A stretch of DNA of 64,000 nt from Methylocystis bryophila (lineage in GTDB: Bacteria > Pseudomonadota > Alphaproteobacteria > Rhizobiales > Beijerinckiaceae): positions 2,170,001-2,234,000 of the forward strand of contig NZ_AP027149.1 in the NCBI RefSeq assembly GCF_027925445.1. Reading direction: 5' to 3'. Below, piece after piece: positions 49,086-57,926 of this stretch. Positions within the stretch are counted from its first letter, which is position 1; the number at the start of each line of letters is the position of its first letter. Position numbers and translations under genes: made by a program. The notes beneath the pieces were generated by a model. It was not told the DNA's origin. It worked only from the letters and a program-made list of their open reading frames with translations, and did not search any database.

Positions 49086-50153
49086 GTGGCAGAGAACCCA
49101 TATTCAAGCCTACCCGACCATCGGTTCTGGCGCAAGGCGGTGACCGGCCTGCCGCCTTTTGCGCTCGATCCGCTGCTGCGCACGCCGTTCAAGATCTCGC
49201 GCGAGGACAAGGTCGCGACCGGAGGCAGCTGCTTCGCGCAGGAGATCGCGCAGCGCCTGCAACACAGCGGGTTTCATTATTATTTAGCGGAACAGCCGCC
49301 GGAGGGCCTGTCGGCGCAGGAGGCCGAGCGACGCAATTATTCGATGTACTCGTGCCGCTACGGCAATGTCTACACCACCGCGCAATTCCTGCAGCTGCTC
49401 GACCGCGCCTATGGCCGATTCACGCCCGATCTCGATGTTTGGACGCGGCCCGAAGACGGCCGATTCGTCGATCCTTTCCGCCCGCGCATCGAGCCCGACG
49501 GCTTCGCCACCCCGGAGGCGCTGCGCGCCGACCGTGAACGGCACTTGGCCGCCGTGCGTCACATGGTCGAGACGATGGACGTGTTCGTCTTCACCTTCGG
49601 GCACACGGAGACCTGGCGTCATAAGAAGGATGGGGCGATCCTGCAGCTCGCGCCGGGTGTCGCTGGCGGCGAGTGGGATCCGAACGTCTATGAATTTTAC
49701 AATATGACCGTGAGCGAGGTGATCCGTGACTTTCTCGCCGCCCTGGATCGCATAAGAGAAGTCAATCCGCAGGCGCGGGTGGTGTTGAGCGTGTCGCCGG
49801 TTGGCATTATCGCCACCTATGAAGACCGCCACGTGATCGAATCGAACTCCGCCGTCAAGGCGATCCTGCGCGCGGCTGCGGATGAAATCAGGCGGGCGCG
49901 ACCGGGCGTCGCCTACTTCCCGTCCTACGATCTCGCAACCGTCTCCCCGAACGTCTCACGCTTCTATCGCGAGGACACAAGACGCATCACGAGCACGGGC
50001 ATCGATCAGACCATGCGGGTCTTCTTCGAGCATTTCACGGCGCGCGAGGAGAGCGGGGCGCCGCTCGCCAAGACGGTTCGCCTCGATGTGGCCGCAGAGG
50101 CGCAAGCCAATTGCAAGGTGATTTGCGACGAGGAGGCGATCGAGGGGGTGTAA
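49086..50153 (+). CDS. GSCFA-domain protein, paralogue 1
   Basis: A 355-residue protein carrying the family signature 'VATGGSCFAQEIAQRL' near residue 40. Further marks are 'HMVETMDVFVFTFGHTETWRH' and 'VVLSVSPVGIIATY', ending in 'CKVICDEEAIEGV'. The family is SGNH/GDSL-hydrolase-like and often linked to surface polysaccharide genes; the role is unproven. The start is GTG with GAGGAG upstream. The second copy lies 142 bp downstream, in the same direction, so this is a tandem duplication. Confidence 0.93.
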   Translation: MAENPYSSLPDHRFWRKAVTGLPPFALDPLLRTPFKISREDKVATGGSCFAQEIAQRLQHSGFHYYLAEQPPEGLSAQEAERRNYSMYSCRYGNVYTTAQFLQLLDRAYGRFTPDLDVWTRPEDGRFVDPFRPRIEPDGFATPEALRADRERHLAAVRHMVETMDVFVFTFGHTETWRHKKDGAILQLAPGVAGGEWDPNVYEFYNMTVSEVIRDFLAALDRIREVNPQARVVLSVSPVGIIATYEDRHVIESNSAVKAILRAAADEIRRARPGVAYFPSYDLATVSPNVSRFYREDTRRITSTGIDQTMRVFFEHFTAREESGAPLAKTVRLDVAAEAQANCKVICDEEAIEGV

Positions 50154-50295
50154 GACCGAGAAAAACCGGCTCTCGCGGCCGGAGACGCACGACTCCGGCA
50201 ACTCCGCAGACAAAGCTTGGACACGACAAAAGTCAAGCCCGAGGTTATGGTCCGGGCGGAAAGATGACATTTGGTCCCTGCCCAGGAGCTTATCT

Positions 50296-51360
50296 GTGGC
50301 CGAAAGCCCGTACGCGTCTTTGCCCGATCATCGCTTCTGGCGCAAAGCGGTGGCGTCCATGCCGCCCTTCGCGCTCGACCCGATCGTTGCGACGCCCTTC
50401 AAGATCGCTAAGGAGGACAAGGTCGCGACGGCCGGCAGCTGCTTCGCGCAGGAGATCGCGCATCAACTGCAAAAAAGCGGCTACAACTACTATCTTTGCG
50501 AAGAACCGCCGGCGGGACTGTCTCCCGCTGAGGCGCGGGCGCGCAACTACGCCATGTATTCCTGCCGCTACGGCAATCTCTACACGACGACCCAGCTGCT
50601 GCAGCTCTTGCGCCGCGCCTATGGAGAGTATCAGCCGCAGCTCGACATATGGCGAGACGACGACGGCCGCTACGTCGATCCATTCCGGCCGCGCATCGAG
50701 CCTCAGGGCTATGAGACCGTGGAGGAGATGCGAGCCGATCGCGAGCGTCACCTCGCCGCCGTCCGCAAGATGGTGGAGACGATGGACGTGTTCGTCTTCA
50801 CCTTCGGGCTGACGGAATGCTGGCGCCACCGGCCGGACGGCGCCGTGCTGCAGCTCGCGCCGGGCGTCGCCGGCGGCGTGTTCGATCCCGAGCTCTACGA
50901 GTTTTGGAACATGGGCGTCGCCGAGGTCGTGCGCGACTTCCTCGCTTCGGTCGACATTATCCAGTCGCGCAATCCCGGCGTGCGAATCATCTTGAGCGTG
51001 TCCCCGGTCTCGATCATCGCGACCGGCGAGGACCGGCATGTGCTCGTCTCGAATTCGGCCTCGAAGGCCATTCTGCGCGCCGCCGCGGACGAGGTGGTGC
51101 GCGCCCGCGCCAATATCGCCTATTTTCCCTCCTACGACCTCGTCACCGCCGCTCCCAACGCGGCGCGCTTCTATGGGGACGACACCCGTCGCATCAATCA
51201 TCTCGGGGTCGAGCGCACGATGCAGATCTTCTTCCAGCACTTCATGGAGCCCTCCGAGGCGCCCTCTCGGGCGGTCGCGGTGGCGAAGCTTGATCTCGCT
51301 GCGGAAGCCCGAAGCGCTTCCCGCATCATCTGCGACGAGGAGGCGATTGACGCGGCCTAG
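50296..51360 (+). CDS. GSCFA-domain protein, paralogue 2
   Basis: A 354-residue tandem paralogue with 'VATAGSCFAQEIAHQL', 'MVETMDVFVFTFGLTECWRH' and 'IILSVSPVSIIATGEDRHV'. It opens 'MAESPYASLPDHRFWRKAV', almost the same as copy 1, and ends 'SRIICDEEAIDAA'. The two differ in the loop after FTFG (HTETW against LTECW) and in the central insert, so specialisation is possible. The start is GTG with AGGAG upstream. Confidence 0.93.
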   Translation: MAESPYASLPDHRFWRKAVASMPPFALDPIVATPFKIAKEDKVATAGSCFAQEIAHQLQKSGYNYYLCEEPPAGLSPAEARARNYAMYSCRYGNLYTTTQLLQLLRRAYGEYQPQLDIWRDDDGRYVDPFRPRIEPQGYETVEEMRADRERHLAAVRKMVETMDVFVFTFGLTECWRHRPDGAVLQLAPGVAGGVFDPELYEFWNMGVAEVVRDFLASVDIIQSRNPGVRIILSVSPVSIIATGEDRHVLVSNSASKAILRAAADEVVRARANIAYFPSYDLVTAAPNAARFYGDDTRRINHLGVERTMQIFFQHFMEPSEAPSRAVAVAKLDLAAEARSASRIICDEEAIDAA

Positions 51361-51414
51361 CGCGGCGGCGCATAGCTCGATGCTGACGGTCGCGCATGTG
51401 AAGGGAAGCAAGCC

Positions 51415-51843
51415 ATGATTACCGGCTCACTCGCGCTCGCCGCCGCCGGCGGTCTCGTTGGCGCGGCTTTTTATGTCAATTACGTCGAGCAGCCGGCGCG
51501 CCTTGCGCTCGACGACGAGGCGCTGGCCAAGGAATGGGAGCCTTCCGACCATCGGGGCTTCGTGGTCCTGGCGGGGCTCGCGCTGCTCTCGGCGCTTTTC
51601 GGATTCGCCACCTATCGCGAGCTCGACGACATACGCTGGCTGTTCGGCGCCCTCGTCGTTATCGCGAGCTGGCCTTACACTTATGTCGCGATCGTGCCGC
51701 TCAACAATCGGATACTCGCGCTTATCGAGAGCGGCGCCGTGCATGAAGCGCGCGCCGTCATCAAGCTTTGGGGCCTGTTGGAGCTTGGATTGATCGGCAT
51801 CGGGCTCGTGGGGGTGCTGATCTACGCCTGGGCTGCCGGCTAA
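51415..51843 (+). CDS. DUF1772 membrane protein
   Basis: A 142-residue protein with four membrane segments ('GSLALAAAGGLVGAAFYVNYV', 'FVVLAGLALLSALFGFATY', 'IRWLFGALVVIASWPYTYV', 'LLELGLIGIGLVGVLIYAW'). The motif 'VEQPARL' after helix 1, 'WPYTYVAIVPLNNRIL' and the C-terminal helix match DUF1772/anthrone oxygenase-like proteins. The function here is unknown. It lies 54 bp after the second GSCFA gene and 17 bp before lpdA, and is probably co-transcribed with lpdA. Confidence 0.8.
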   Translation: MITGSLALAAAGGLVGAAFYVNYVEQPARLALDDEALAKEWEPSDHRGFVVLAGLALLSALFGFATYRELDDIRWLFGALVVIASWPYTYVAIVPLNNRILALIESGAVHEARAVIKLWGLLELGLIGIGLVGVLIYAWAAG

Positions 51844-51860
51844 AGAGAAGGGCCTGCGCG

Positions 51861-53282
51861 ATGACTTATGATCTCGTCGTCATTGGCTCTGGCCCCGGCG
51901 GCTATGTTTGCGCGATTCGCGCCGCGCAGCTCGGTCTCAAGACCGCGGTCGTCGAGAAGCGGCCGACCTTTGGCGGCACCTGTCTCAATATTGGATGCAT
52001 CCCTTCCAAGGCGCTGCTGCACGCCTCGCAGATGTTCGCCGAGGCCGGAAAGCTCGCCCCGTTCGGCGTCCTGGTCGAAAAGCCGCGGCTCGATCTCGCG
52101 GCGATGATGAAGCACAAGGACGACACCGTCGCGGCGAATGTGAACGGCGTCGCCTTCCTGTTCAAAAAGAACAAGGTCGCAAGCTTCATCGGCTCGGGAC
52201 GGCTCATCGTCTCCAGGGAGGGCGCGCTCGCGGTCGAGGTTCAGGCCGCGGACGGAGCGAGGCAGACGCTCGAGACGAAAAACGTCGCGCTTGCGACGGG
52301 CTCGACGATTGCGCCGCTGCGCGACGCCTCCGGCGCTGAAATCAAGATTGACGAAGAGCGCGTGCTCTCCTCCACTGGCGCGCTCTCGATTCCCGAGGTT
52401 CCGCAAAGTCTCGTCATCGTCGGCGCGGGTGTGATCGGGCTGGAGATGGGATCGGTCTGGCGCAGGCTCGGCGCGCAAGTGACGGTCATCGAATATCTCG
52501 AACGGATCTTGCCGGGCTTCGACGCGGAGATCGCTCAGCGCTTCCAGAAAATCCTCGAGAAGCAAGGCTTCGTCTTCCGTCTCAAAACCAAGGTGACGAA
52601 TGTGGCGCGGCAGGAGAAGGGTGTCGCCGTCTCCTATGCGGCGCTCGACGGCTCGGGCGAAGGAGGCATAACAGCCGACGCCGTGCTGATCGCGACCGGC
52701 CGGATTCCTTATTCGGAGGGACTGGGTCTCGAGGAGGCGGGCGTCGCGCTGGAGCGCGGGCGCGTCAAGATTGACGAAGGCTTCGCGACCAATGTCGCCG
52801 GGGTCTATGCGATCGGCGATCTCGTGCGGGGACCGATGCTCGCGCACAAGGCGGAAGAGGAGGGCGTGGCGCTCGCCGAAATCCTCGCGGGCCAGCATGG
52901 GCACGTCGATTATGGCGTGATCCCGAGCGTCGTCTACACGCATCCCGAGGTCGCCAGCGTCGGCATGACCGAGGAAGAGGCGCATGCCGCGGGGCGCGCC
53001 GTCAAGATCGGCAAGTTCCCCTTCAGCGCGAATGGGCGCGCGCGCGCCATGCGCGAGACGGACGGCTTCGTGAAGATCATCGCCGACGCGGCGACCGACC
53101 GCGTGCTCGGCGTTCATATGCTCGGCGCCATTACCGGCGAGCTCATCGCGGAGGCCGCCGTGCTGATGGGCTTCGGTGGATCGTCCGAGGACCTGGCGCG
53201 CATCTGCCACGCCCATCCGACGCTCTCGGAAGCGGTCAAGGAGGCGGCGCTCGCCGTCGACGGACGGGCGATCCATATCTGA
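51861..53282 (+). CDS. lpdA: Dihydrolipoyl dehydrogenase
   Basis: A 473-residue FAD-dependent disulphide oxidoreductase (E3). 'VIGSGPGGYVCAIRAAQLG' binds FAD, 'GGTCLNIGCIPSKALLH' holds the redox disulphide (CLNIGC), 'VIVGAGVIGLEMGSVW' binds NAD, 'GVYAIGDLVRGPMLAHKAEEEG' closes FAD binding and 'HAHPTLSEAVKEAAL' is the C-terminal His-Glu pair. It reoxidises lipoamide in 2-oxoacid dehydrogenase or glycine cleavage complexes. No E1 or E2 gene is nearby, so the assignment to a complex is open. RBS GAGAAGGG. Confidence 0.97.
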   Translation: MTYDLVVIGSGPGGYVCAIRAAQLGLKTAVVEKRPTFGGTCLNIGCIPSKALLHASQMFAEAGKLAPFGVLVEKPRLDLAAMMKHKDDTVAANVNGVAFLFKKNKVASFIGSGRLIVSREGALAVEVQAADGARQTLETKNVALATGSTIAPLRDASGAEIKIDEERVLSSTGALSIPEVPQSLVIVGAGVIGLEMGSVWRRLGAQVTVIEYLERILPGFDAEIAQRFQKILEKQGFVFRLKTKVTNVARQEKGVAVSYAALDGSGEGGITADAVLIATGRIPYSEGLGLEEAGVALERGRVKIDEGFATNVAGVYAIGDLVRGPMLAHKAEEEGVALAEILAGQHGHVDYGVIPSVVYTHPEVASVGMTEEEAHAAGRAVKIGKFPFSANGRARAMRETDGFVKIIADAATDRVLGVHMLGAITGELIAEAAVLMGFGGSSEDLARICHAHPTLSEAVKEAALAVDGRAIHI

Positions 53283-53316
53283 CGTGGCGGCGGCTTGGAG
53301 TTGCGCCGTTTGGCGC

Positions 53317-54360
53317 TCAAGCCGGCATATCCTGGTAATTCCCGTCCTTATCGATCAGCAAGGTGGGCGTTGTTCCAGGGCGCGCGATTTTCGCTAAATC
53401 CGGGATCTCGGTGAACGCGGCAACGATGTCGGCCAGTCGTTGGGGATCTTCGGGGTGTCCTTCCCGTATCCGAGGGTCGAGCGTGATGAACATTCCCTTC
53501 TCATTTTCGATGATCGAGTAGCTGACGTCCCATCCGCCGAGACCTCCGGCATAAACGGCCCGACCGGCGATCTCCCAGAATTGAGCGGGATGGAGACATT
53601 TTCCTCTGAGGAGTTCCCCATAGTTTTGATCGTACCACCATTCCAGGAAGCCGAAATCCTCGAACCCGACGATCAGCCCGACCGAGCCCATTTGCAAGGC
53701 GAGCGTCGTGGGCCACGAGATCGAGTCCCTATAGCCGTAATTTGGCGACGTTCGTCGTGAGTTTTTCAAATGGAATTTCAGTATCGAAAACGGTCTCTTT
53801 TCACTTGATACGACAACCCTTTTTCTAAATCCTTTCATGAGGAGCGATGTTAGTTTCAGATGCTCGAGCGCTTCGGATTTTAACCAGCCAGATGAAGCTT
53901 CCTTAGTAGAAAAATCCCATGTGTTGACGCCAATATAAATCAAACCATAAATTATTTTAGATGACCATAGGAAAATATCGGAATCGCTTATCTTCATAAA
54001 GCGCGCATACCCGCCTTTCACGCCGCATGATATCCTGTTCTCGACCTGTGACATAAGAACGTTGTTGCAATTCCGGCAGCAAGGCACGAGATCTTCTGTG
54101 GAGTCTATGTTTTTGGAAAGGAGTATGAATTCTCCGTTTGATTTTTCAATCTTGTCTCCCGGCCCCATGAAGTTTTTCTTGAGCCATTTCGGAAAGAGAT
54201 CCTCTCTTGTAATCCTTGTTGTGTCAGAGTTGTCGCTCGTCAGAGGCTTTTCGCAGACGAAGCAATGCGTTCCTACTAGTGAAAGTACTGCATTTGAGCT
54301 TAATTGCCCGACTGTGCCGCCCACTTCAAGATCAACCTGACCATCGAAATCTTGGATCAT
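53317..54360 (-). CDS. HNH-endonuclease-like protein with altered motif
   Basis: A 347-residue soluble protein. The arrangement 'HCFVCEKPL' ... 'ITREDLFPKWLKKNF' ... 'EDLVPCCRNCNNVLMSQVENR' is that of HNH nucleases whose core is C-x2-C, REH-(I/L)-FP-x-W and C-x2-CN-N. Here Asp replaces the usual His (RED for REH), so catalysis is doubtful. The rest (residues 120-347) is unknown, with aromatic-rich parts. The gene is AT-richer than its neighbours, which suggests transfer. I start at the ATG at 54360; a GTG at 54399 is possible. Confidence 0.65.
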   Translation of the reverse strand: MIQDFDGQVDLEVGGTVGQLSSNAVLSLVGTHCFVCEKPLTSDNSDTTRITREDLFPKWLKKNFMGPGDKIEKSNGEFILLSKNIDSTEDLVPCCRNCNNVLMSQVENRISCGVKGGYARFMKISDSDIFLWSSKIIYGLIYIGVNTWDFSTKEASSGWLKSEALEHLKLTSLLMKGFRKRVVVSSEKRPFSILKFHLKNSRRTSPNYGYRDSISWPTTLALQMGSVGLIVGFEDFGFLEWWYDQNYGELLRGKCLHPAQFWEIAGRAVYAGGLGGWDVSYSIIENEKGMFITLDPRIREGHPEDPQRLADIVAAFTEIPDLAKIARPGTTPTLLIDKDGNYQDMPA

Positions 54361-54466
54361 GAAGACGCCAAGTTCCGGTTTCTCTGCAACTCTGGCCACT
54401 GCAGTGTCCTATCGACCGAATGCGTTACAAAAAGCGCCTGGCGCCCTGGCGGGCTAGATTTGAACT

Positions 54467-54572
54467 GTCGCCTCAACGCCCGGATGAGGTCAATGGTTCC
54501 CATCGGGTCTGGGGACGCTCCTGCTTCGCGAGCCCGAGGCGACATGAGGCGCCGTTTTTCTAGGCGCTTTTT
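54467..54572 (+). ncRNA. Candidate structured RNA or att-like relic
   Basis: A perfect 8-bp closing stem GTCGCCTC/GAGGCGAC encloses 61 bases with an inner CCCATCGGG hairpin and CTCGCGAG-like pairing. Just after it comes a weak stem GCGCC/GGCGC with five T (54549-54572) as a possible terminator. To its left 'TAGATTTGAACTG' (reverse of a T-loop-like TTCAAATC) and GGCGCCCTGGCGGGC look tRNA-end-like. No RNA family is recognised. It may be a relic att site. Confidence 0.25.
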
Positions 54573-54578
54573 CGTGAA

Positions 54579-56171
54579 TTACAGGGGTAGGATGATCGTG
54601 CGCGGGCCGACGACGTGGGGGTATTCAGCGTCGGCTGCCTCAACCGGGCCGACATCGGGGCTGCGTTCCCAGGAAAGGAGCACTTGCCGAGCGTTGAAGC
54701 CTTCTTGCACCACCTCGACCAGCTTTTTTGTGTGAACGGCCGCGCCGCGGTCGCCATTGAGCAGGGAGACGATCGTTTGGTAGCGGGCGGCGGCGCCGTT
54801 CGCATCCCCTTGTTGCAAGCGCACGCGCTGGATGAGCCAGCGCCGGCCGGCGGCGGCCCCGCCAAACGGCAATACGAGCATGAGTTGGGCGGCGGCGTCG
54901 TCCCCGTTCGGATCTCGCTGAACGGCCGTCAACCAGAAATCGGCGCCGTGACGTTTCAGCTTGCACAGGACATCGATCGGCTTGTCGGCGGGATCGGGGC
55001 TGGCCTTCCACCACTGGATGAATTTCAACAGAGCGCCGGCGATCATCCCGCCGCCTCCGCCGACCGCGACGGAGCCCACCCAAACATTGATGACGTCCTG
55101 CAGTTGATAAGCTTTAAGATAATCATGCCGATCCCCGCGCCATTGTGTCACCACGGGGTAGATCTCGGCTGCCACGAAGGACAGTATCACCGAGACGACG
55201 AGTAGGAACGGATTTTTCCAATCGACAGGAGCGCGTCCAGAATACCAGGAAAATGACGCGATAAACGTTAGAATTATCAGTGCTCCTGGCAGAAGCAAGA
55301 GCGAGCCGACGTTGAGGAATTGCAACGCATCCGAGACGCCGCGAACTTCAACGTTGATTTTGGCTTGCGCCGTTGCCGGAGCCCACTGCGGCGATTGGTT
55401 CGAGAAACCAGCGTTGAAGCCGATCACCAAGGTATACGTCCCAGGGACGACGCCCTCCTTTTTGGTCGTAATATGCAGCGGCGTCGCAAGTCTGCCGCCG
55501 GGCGGAATTTCGCTCATCGAGGGAGGCGGTTGCTTGGGATCGAACTCGACATAATTGGCAGGCGCGAGCAGCGCGATGTTCTTGATGTGGGCTGTCTGCC
55601 GAGTCGGGTTGTCGATCTCCAGCACCACATCGAGCGGGGTTTTTTCTTCCACCGATCCGTCCGGCGGCGCCACGGCTGCCTTCAACGCGGTCACGGAGGC
55701 GGGTGAAGGCGCCGAAATCGTGGTGGTCGTTGCGGTCACGATCGGCGTATTCGTGGCGCCTGCAGTGGCGTATGTGAGCTGTATCACCAATTTTGCCGGA
55801 ACCGGCGCGGTCTCGCCGCCGGTCACCTCGAGAATCCAAAACAGGTCTCCGGCAGAAGGCAGCGGTGGATTCTGGATGATTTTCGCGGTTAAGCCCGTCA
55901 CCGGAATGAAGCTGAGAGAGGCCGAGGCGATGGTTGACCTCTTGGAGTTCTTGGCGAGCACGAGCAATCGTCCATGCGCCGGCTGTCCAGCATCCAGCGC
56001 AAGCTCGCTCGGCTGAACCTCGAGCTCGAGCGGCGACCCATCCGCGGCCGATGCGCCCTGCGGTCGTTTTCCTTCGGCGATTGAAACGCCGATTGTGATC
56101 AGTAATGTGAAACCTATGAGGAGCACGACCGCGCGCAGACGGAGGACAACCGCGCTGGCGCGGCGCATCAT
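54579..56171 (-). CDS. Membrane protein with Ig-like extracytoplasmic domains, unknown
   Basis: A 530-residue protein. An N-terminal membrane helix 'AVVLLIGFTLLITIGVSIAEG' leads to two beta-sandwich-like regions (about 45-135 and 155-285) with 'LELEVQPSELALDAGQPAHG' and 'VVLEIDNPTRQTAHIKNIALLAP'. Then come 'VGSLLLLPGALIILTFIASF', 'NPFLLVVSVILSFVAAEIY' and 'VGSVAVGGGGGMIAGALLKF' as membrane segments, and a cytoplasmic C-terminal part of about 140 residues. No family is recognised. Its ATG overlaps the stop of the upstream gene (ATGATG), so the two are translationally coupled and probably work together. Confidence 0.6.
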   Translation of the reverse strand: MMRRASAVVLRLRAVVLLIGFTLLITIGVSIAEGKRPQGASAADGSPLELEVQPSELALDAGQPAHGRLLVLAKNSKRSTIASASLSFIPVTGLTAKIIQNPPLPSAGDLFWILEVTGGETAPVPAKLVIQLTYATAGATNTPIVTATTTTISAPSPASVTALKAAVAPPDGSVEEKTPLDVVLEIDNPTRQTAHIKNIALLAPANYVEFDPKQPPPSMSEIPPGGRLATPLHITTKKEGVVPGTYTLVIGFNAGFSNQSPQWAPATAQAKINVEVRGVSDALQFLNVGSLLLLPGALIILTFIASFSWYSGRAPVDWKNPFLLVVSVILSFVAAEIYPVVTQWRGDRHDYLKAYQLQDVINVWVGSVAVGGGGGMIAGALLKFIQWWKASPDPADKPIDVLCKLKRHGADFWLTAVQRDPNGDDAAAQLMLVLPFGGAAAGRRWLIQRVRLQQGDANGAAARYQTIVSLLNGDRGAAVHTKKLVEVVQEGFNARQVLLSWERSPDVGPVEAADAEYPHVVGPRTIILPL

Positions 56172-57241
56172 TGAATTCCCCCAACTCCGATGGCCGCCGC
56201 CAGGCGGTTGACCGTTCCCTTCGCAGGCTCGATCTGCCTGTGTAAGCAAAGTTGGTCGTAGGTGTCCCTGCCCATCGCATGGATTTGCTTGATTTTTTCG
56301 ACCAACCGCCTCGCATAGGGTTCGACGCGCGGCGCCATCGCGCCCTTGGCCTCTTCCAGCGCGGCGAGCGTAGCGTCGACGCCGCTCAACAGACTGGCGA
56401 CCTGCATCGTCGCCAGCGTGATATTGCGGTGCAGGCAACCCAATGTATGCGTGGTTCCGCGATCCGCTCGCGCCTTGTCCGGGCGCCAAATGAGTCGCCC
56501 TTTCGGAAGCGAGATCACGGCGCTGTCTTTCGCGGGGCCGCTAGCCGCGGCGTTTCCGCCGACAGCGGAGATCGCGGCTTCCAGCATCAGACGGTCCGAG
56601 GCGGCTGCATTCCGGGGCTGCTCTGGTCGCGCGCTGACGACGGTCAAAACGCAAAACGGATCGGGCTGGAAGCCCGACTCGATGTCGCCGAATGCTTCGT
56701 TGCGAAGGAGATCCAGGCAAGCCCGTGACATCCCGGCAAGCTTGATATGCTGCGAGTGTCCGTCCGACCAAACGACGTCGGAGGCCTGGGCCAGAAAATC
56801 GCTCGCCGCAGCCTTCAGCCCGGTTGGGTCGTAATCACCGCGAAACCACACCGTAGCGGTCAGAGCGACCCCATGCGGAAAGTACCAGGCTTCGACGAAA
56901 CTACGTTCGGGCCGTTCGAAGCTTAGAAGCGATTCCCTCCGTCGCAGCGGTACAATCGCTCTCCAGGCCTTTTGCCCTCTCTGGTCGCGCGGCGTGTTGA
57001 TGAGTTCGGCGACCACGTATTTGGTCCAGTAACTGTTCTTGTCCGGAAACAATTTCCCTCGGCGCCTTGGCCAGGGCACAACAAACCCGGAGTGGCTGTC
57101 GGACTCGAGCAGCTGATCGAAAAGCGTCGCGTAGGGACCGGCCTGGATACAGGAACCCATCGTCCCTTGATCTTGCCTCCCCAGCGCCTGCCGAGCGCCC
57201 TCAACCCAAATGCAGCTCAAACGAAAGTCTGACACTCTCAT
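56168..57241 (-). CDS. Unknown soluble protein coupled to the membrane protein
   Basis: A 357-residue protein with no signal or membrane segment. It opens 'MRVSDFRLSCIWVEGARQAL', contains 'FVVPWPRRRGKLFPDKNSYWTKYVVAEL' and 'VEAWYFPHGVALTATVWFRGDYD', and ends in a helical region. I see no nucleotide-binding or catalytic motif. The stop codon lies within the start of the downstream membrane protein gene. The start is the ATG at 57241; a TTG four codons earlier is possible. The tight coupling suggests a two-part system, of which this is the cytoplasmic partner. Confidence 0.6.
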   Translation of the reverse strand: MRVSDFRLSCIWVEGARQALGRQDQGTMGSCIQAGPYATLFDQLLESDSHSGFVVPWPRRRGKLFPDKNSYWTKYVVAELINTPRDQRGQKAWRAIVPLRRRESLLSFERPERSFVEAWYFPHGVALTATVWFRGDYDPTGLKAAASDFLAQASDVVWSDGHSQHIKLAGMSRACLDLLRNEAFGDIESGFQPDPFCVLTVVSARPEQPRNAAASDRLMLEAAISAVGGNAAASGPAKDSAVISLPKGRLIWRPDKARADRGTTHTLGCLHRNITLATMQVASLLSGVDATLAALEEAKGAMAPRVEPYARRLVEKIKQIHAMGRDTYDQLCLHRQIEPAKGTVNRLAAAIGVGGIQ

Positions 57242-57523
57242 TGGCGGTTCCAATGCCCGTGGATATCGACTATAATGTAAGCTTCTGGGTATGTGTAGCT
57301 CGATAGAGCTCCCGCAAGGGGATGCCGTACCTTGGGGATGGATCGGGTCCTTCCCCGCTCAAATCGTGAAGTTGCTTGCGGTCCGCGCCGGTTGGGAAAT
57401 GGGATTCTTACCGGAAAGCGACGTCGATTGGGCTGAAGGCGCATCGCGCAGCGCAAGACCCGGCGCCTCTGTAGAAGCGCCGGCGCCGTTAGGCGGCGGG
57501 CCAATCCCGTCGACGGGGTTGGC

Positions 57524-57754
57524 CTAAACCTTCCCGCGCTCCGTCTTGTTGAAATTGGAGAGATCGCCTTCGCGCGCCGCCCTTTGCCGCCAGGAGCGGG
57601 CGATCGCCGGATATTTGATCTCGTTGCAGATCTTGGCGATCTGCTGCGTCAGCCGCGCGCTCCCGCAGGAAGGACATTGCGGCGTTTCGCTGGCGCGGAC
57701 CAAGAGCTCGCTCTCGGCCTGGCAGTCTTCGCAGACGTAAGAATAAAGCGGCAT
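57524..57754 (-). CDS. FmdB-family zinc ribbon protein
   Basis: A 76-residue protein of the FmdB family: 'MPLYSYVCEDCQAESELLV' opens it and 'TPQCPSCGSARLTQQ' gives the second CxxC pair, forming a small zinc ribbon. FmdB in methylotrophs has been proposed as regulator of formamidase or amide use; no such gene is adjacent here. It stands alone. Confidence 0.92.
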   Translation of the reverse strand: MPLYSYVCEDCQAESELLVRASETPQCPSCGSARLTQQIAKICNEIKYPAIARSWRQRAAREGDLSNFNKTERGKV

Positions 57755-57926
57755 TGCAGTCCTGATCTCTGGTTGTGACGCTGGCTGCGCGCTCGACCGC
57801 TCGCAAAATTTGCGCCACCGCGCCCATTTTAAGTCACCATCTTCGGGCAGGGATAGGGGAAATGCTGCAGCCTCGAGGCGCCGGAACCGGCTTCTCGCCC
57901 GCAGCGCGTTCCAACCTTGTGGAATC

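Noticed and set aside
54430..54470. Possible tRNA 3' end on the minus strand
   Set aside because: The T-stem does not pair and no acceptor, D or anticodon arm can be built upstream.
54357..54545. 62-codon minus-strand frame over the structured element
   Set aside because: It reads through the hairpins and tRNA-end-like sequence; the coding look comes from the structure.
57291..57527. Plus-strand 78-codon frame before the FmdB gene
   Set aside because: No ribosome site and no family likeness; overlaps the FmdB stop region.
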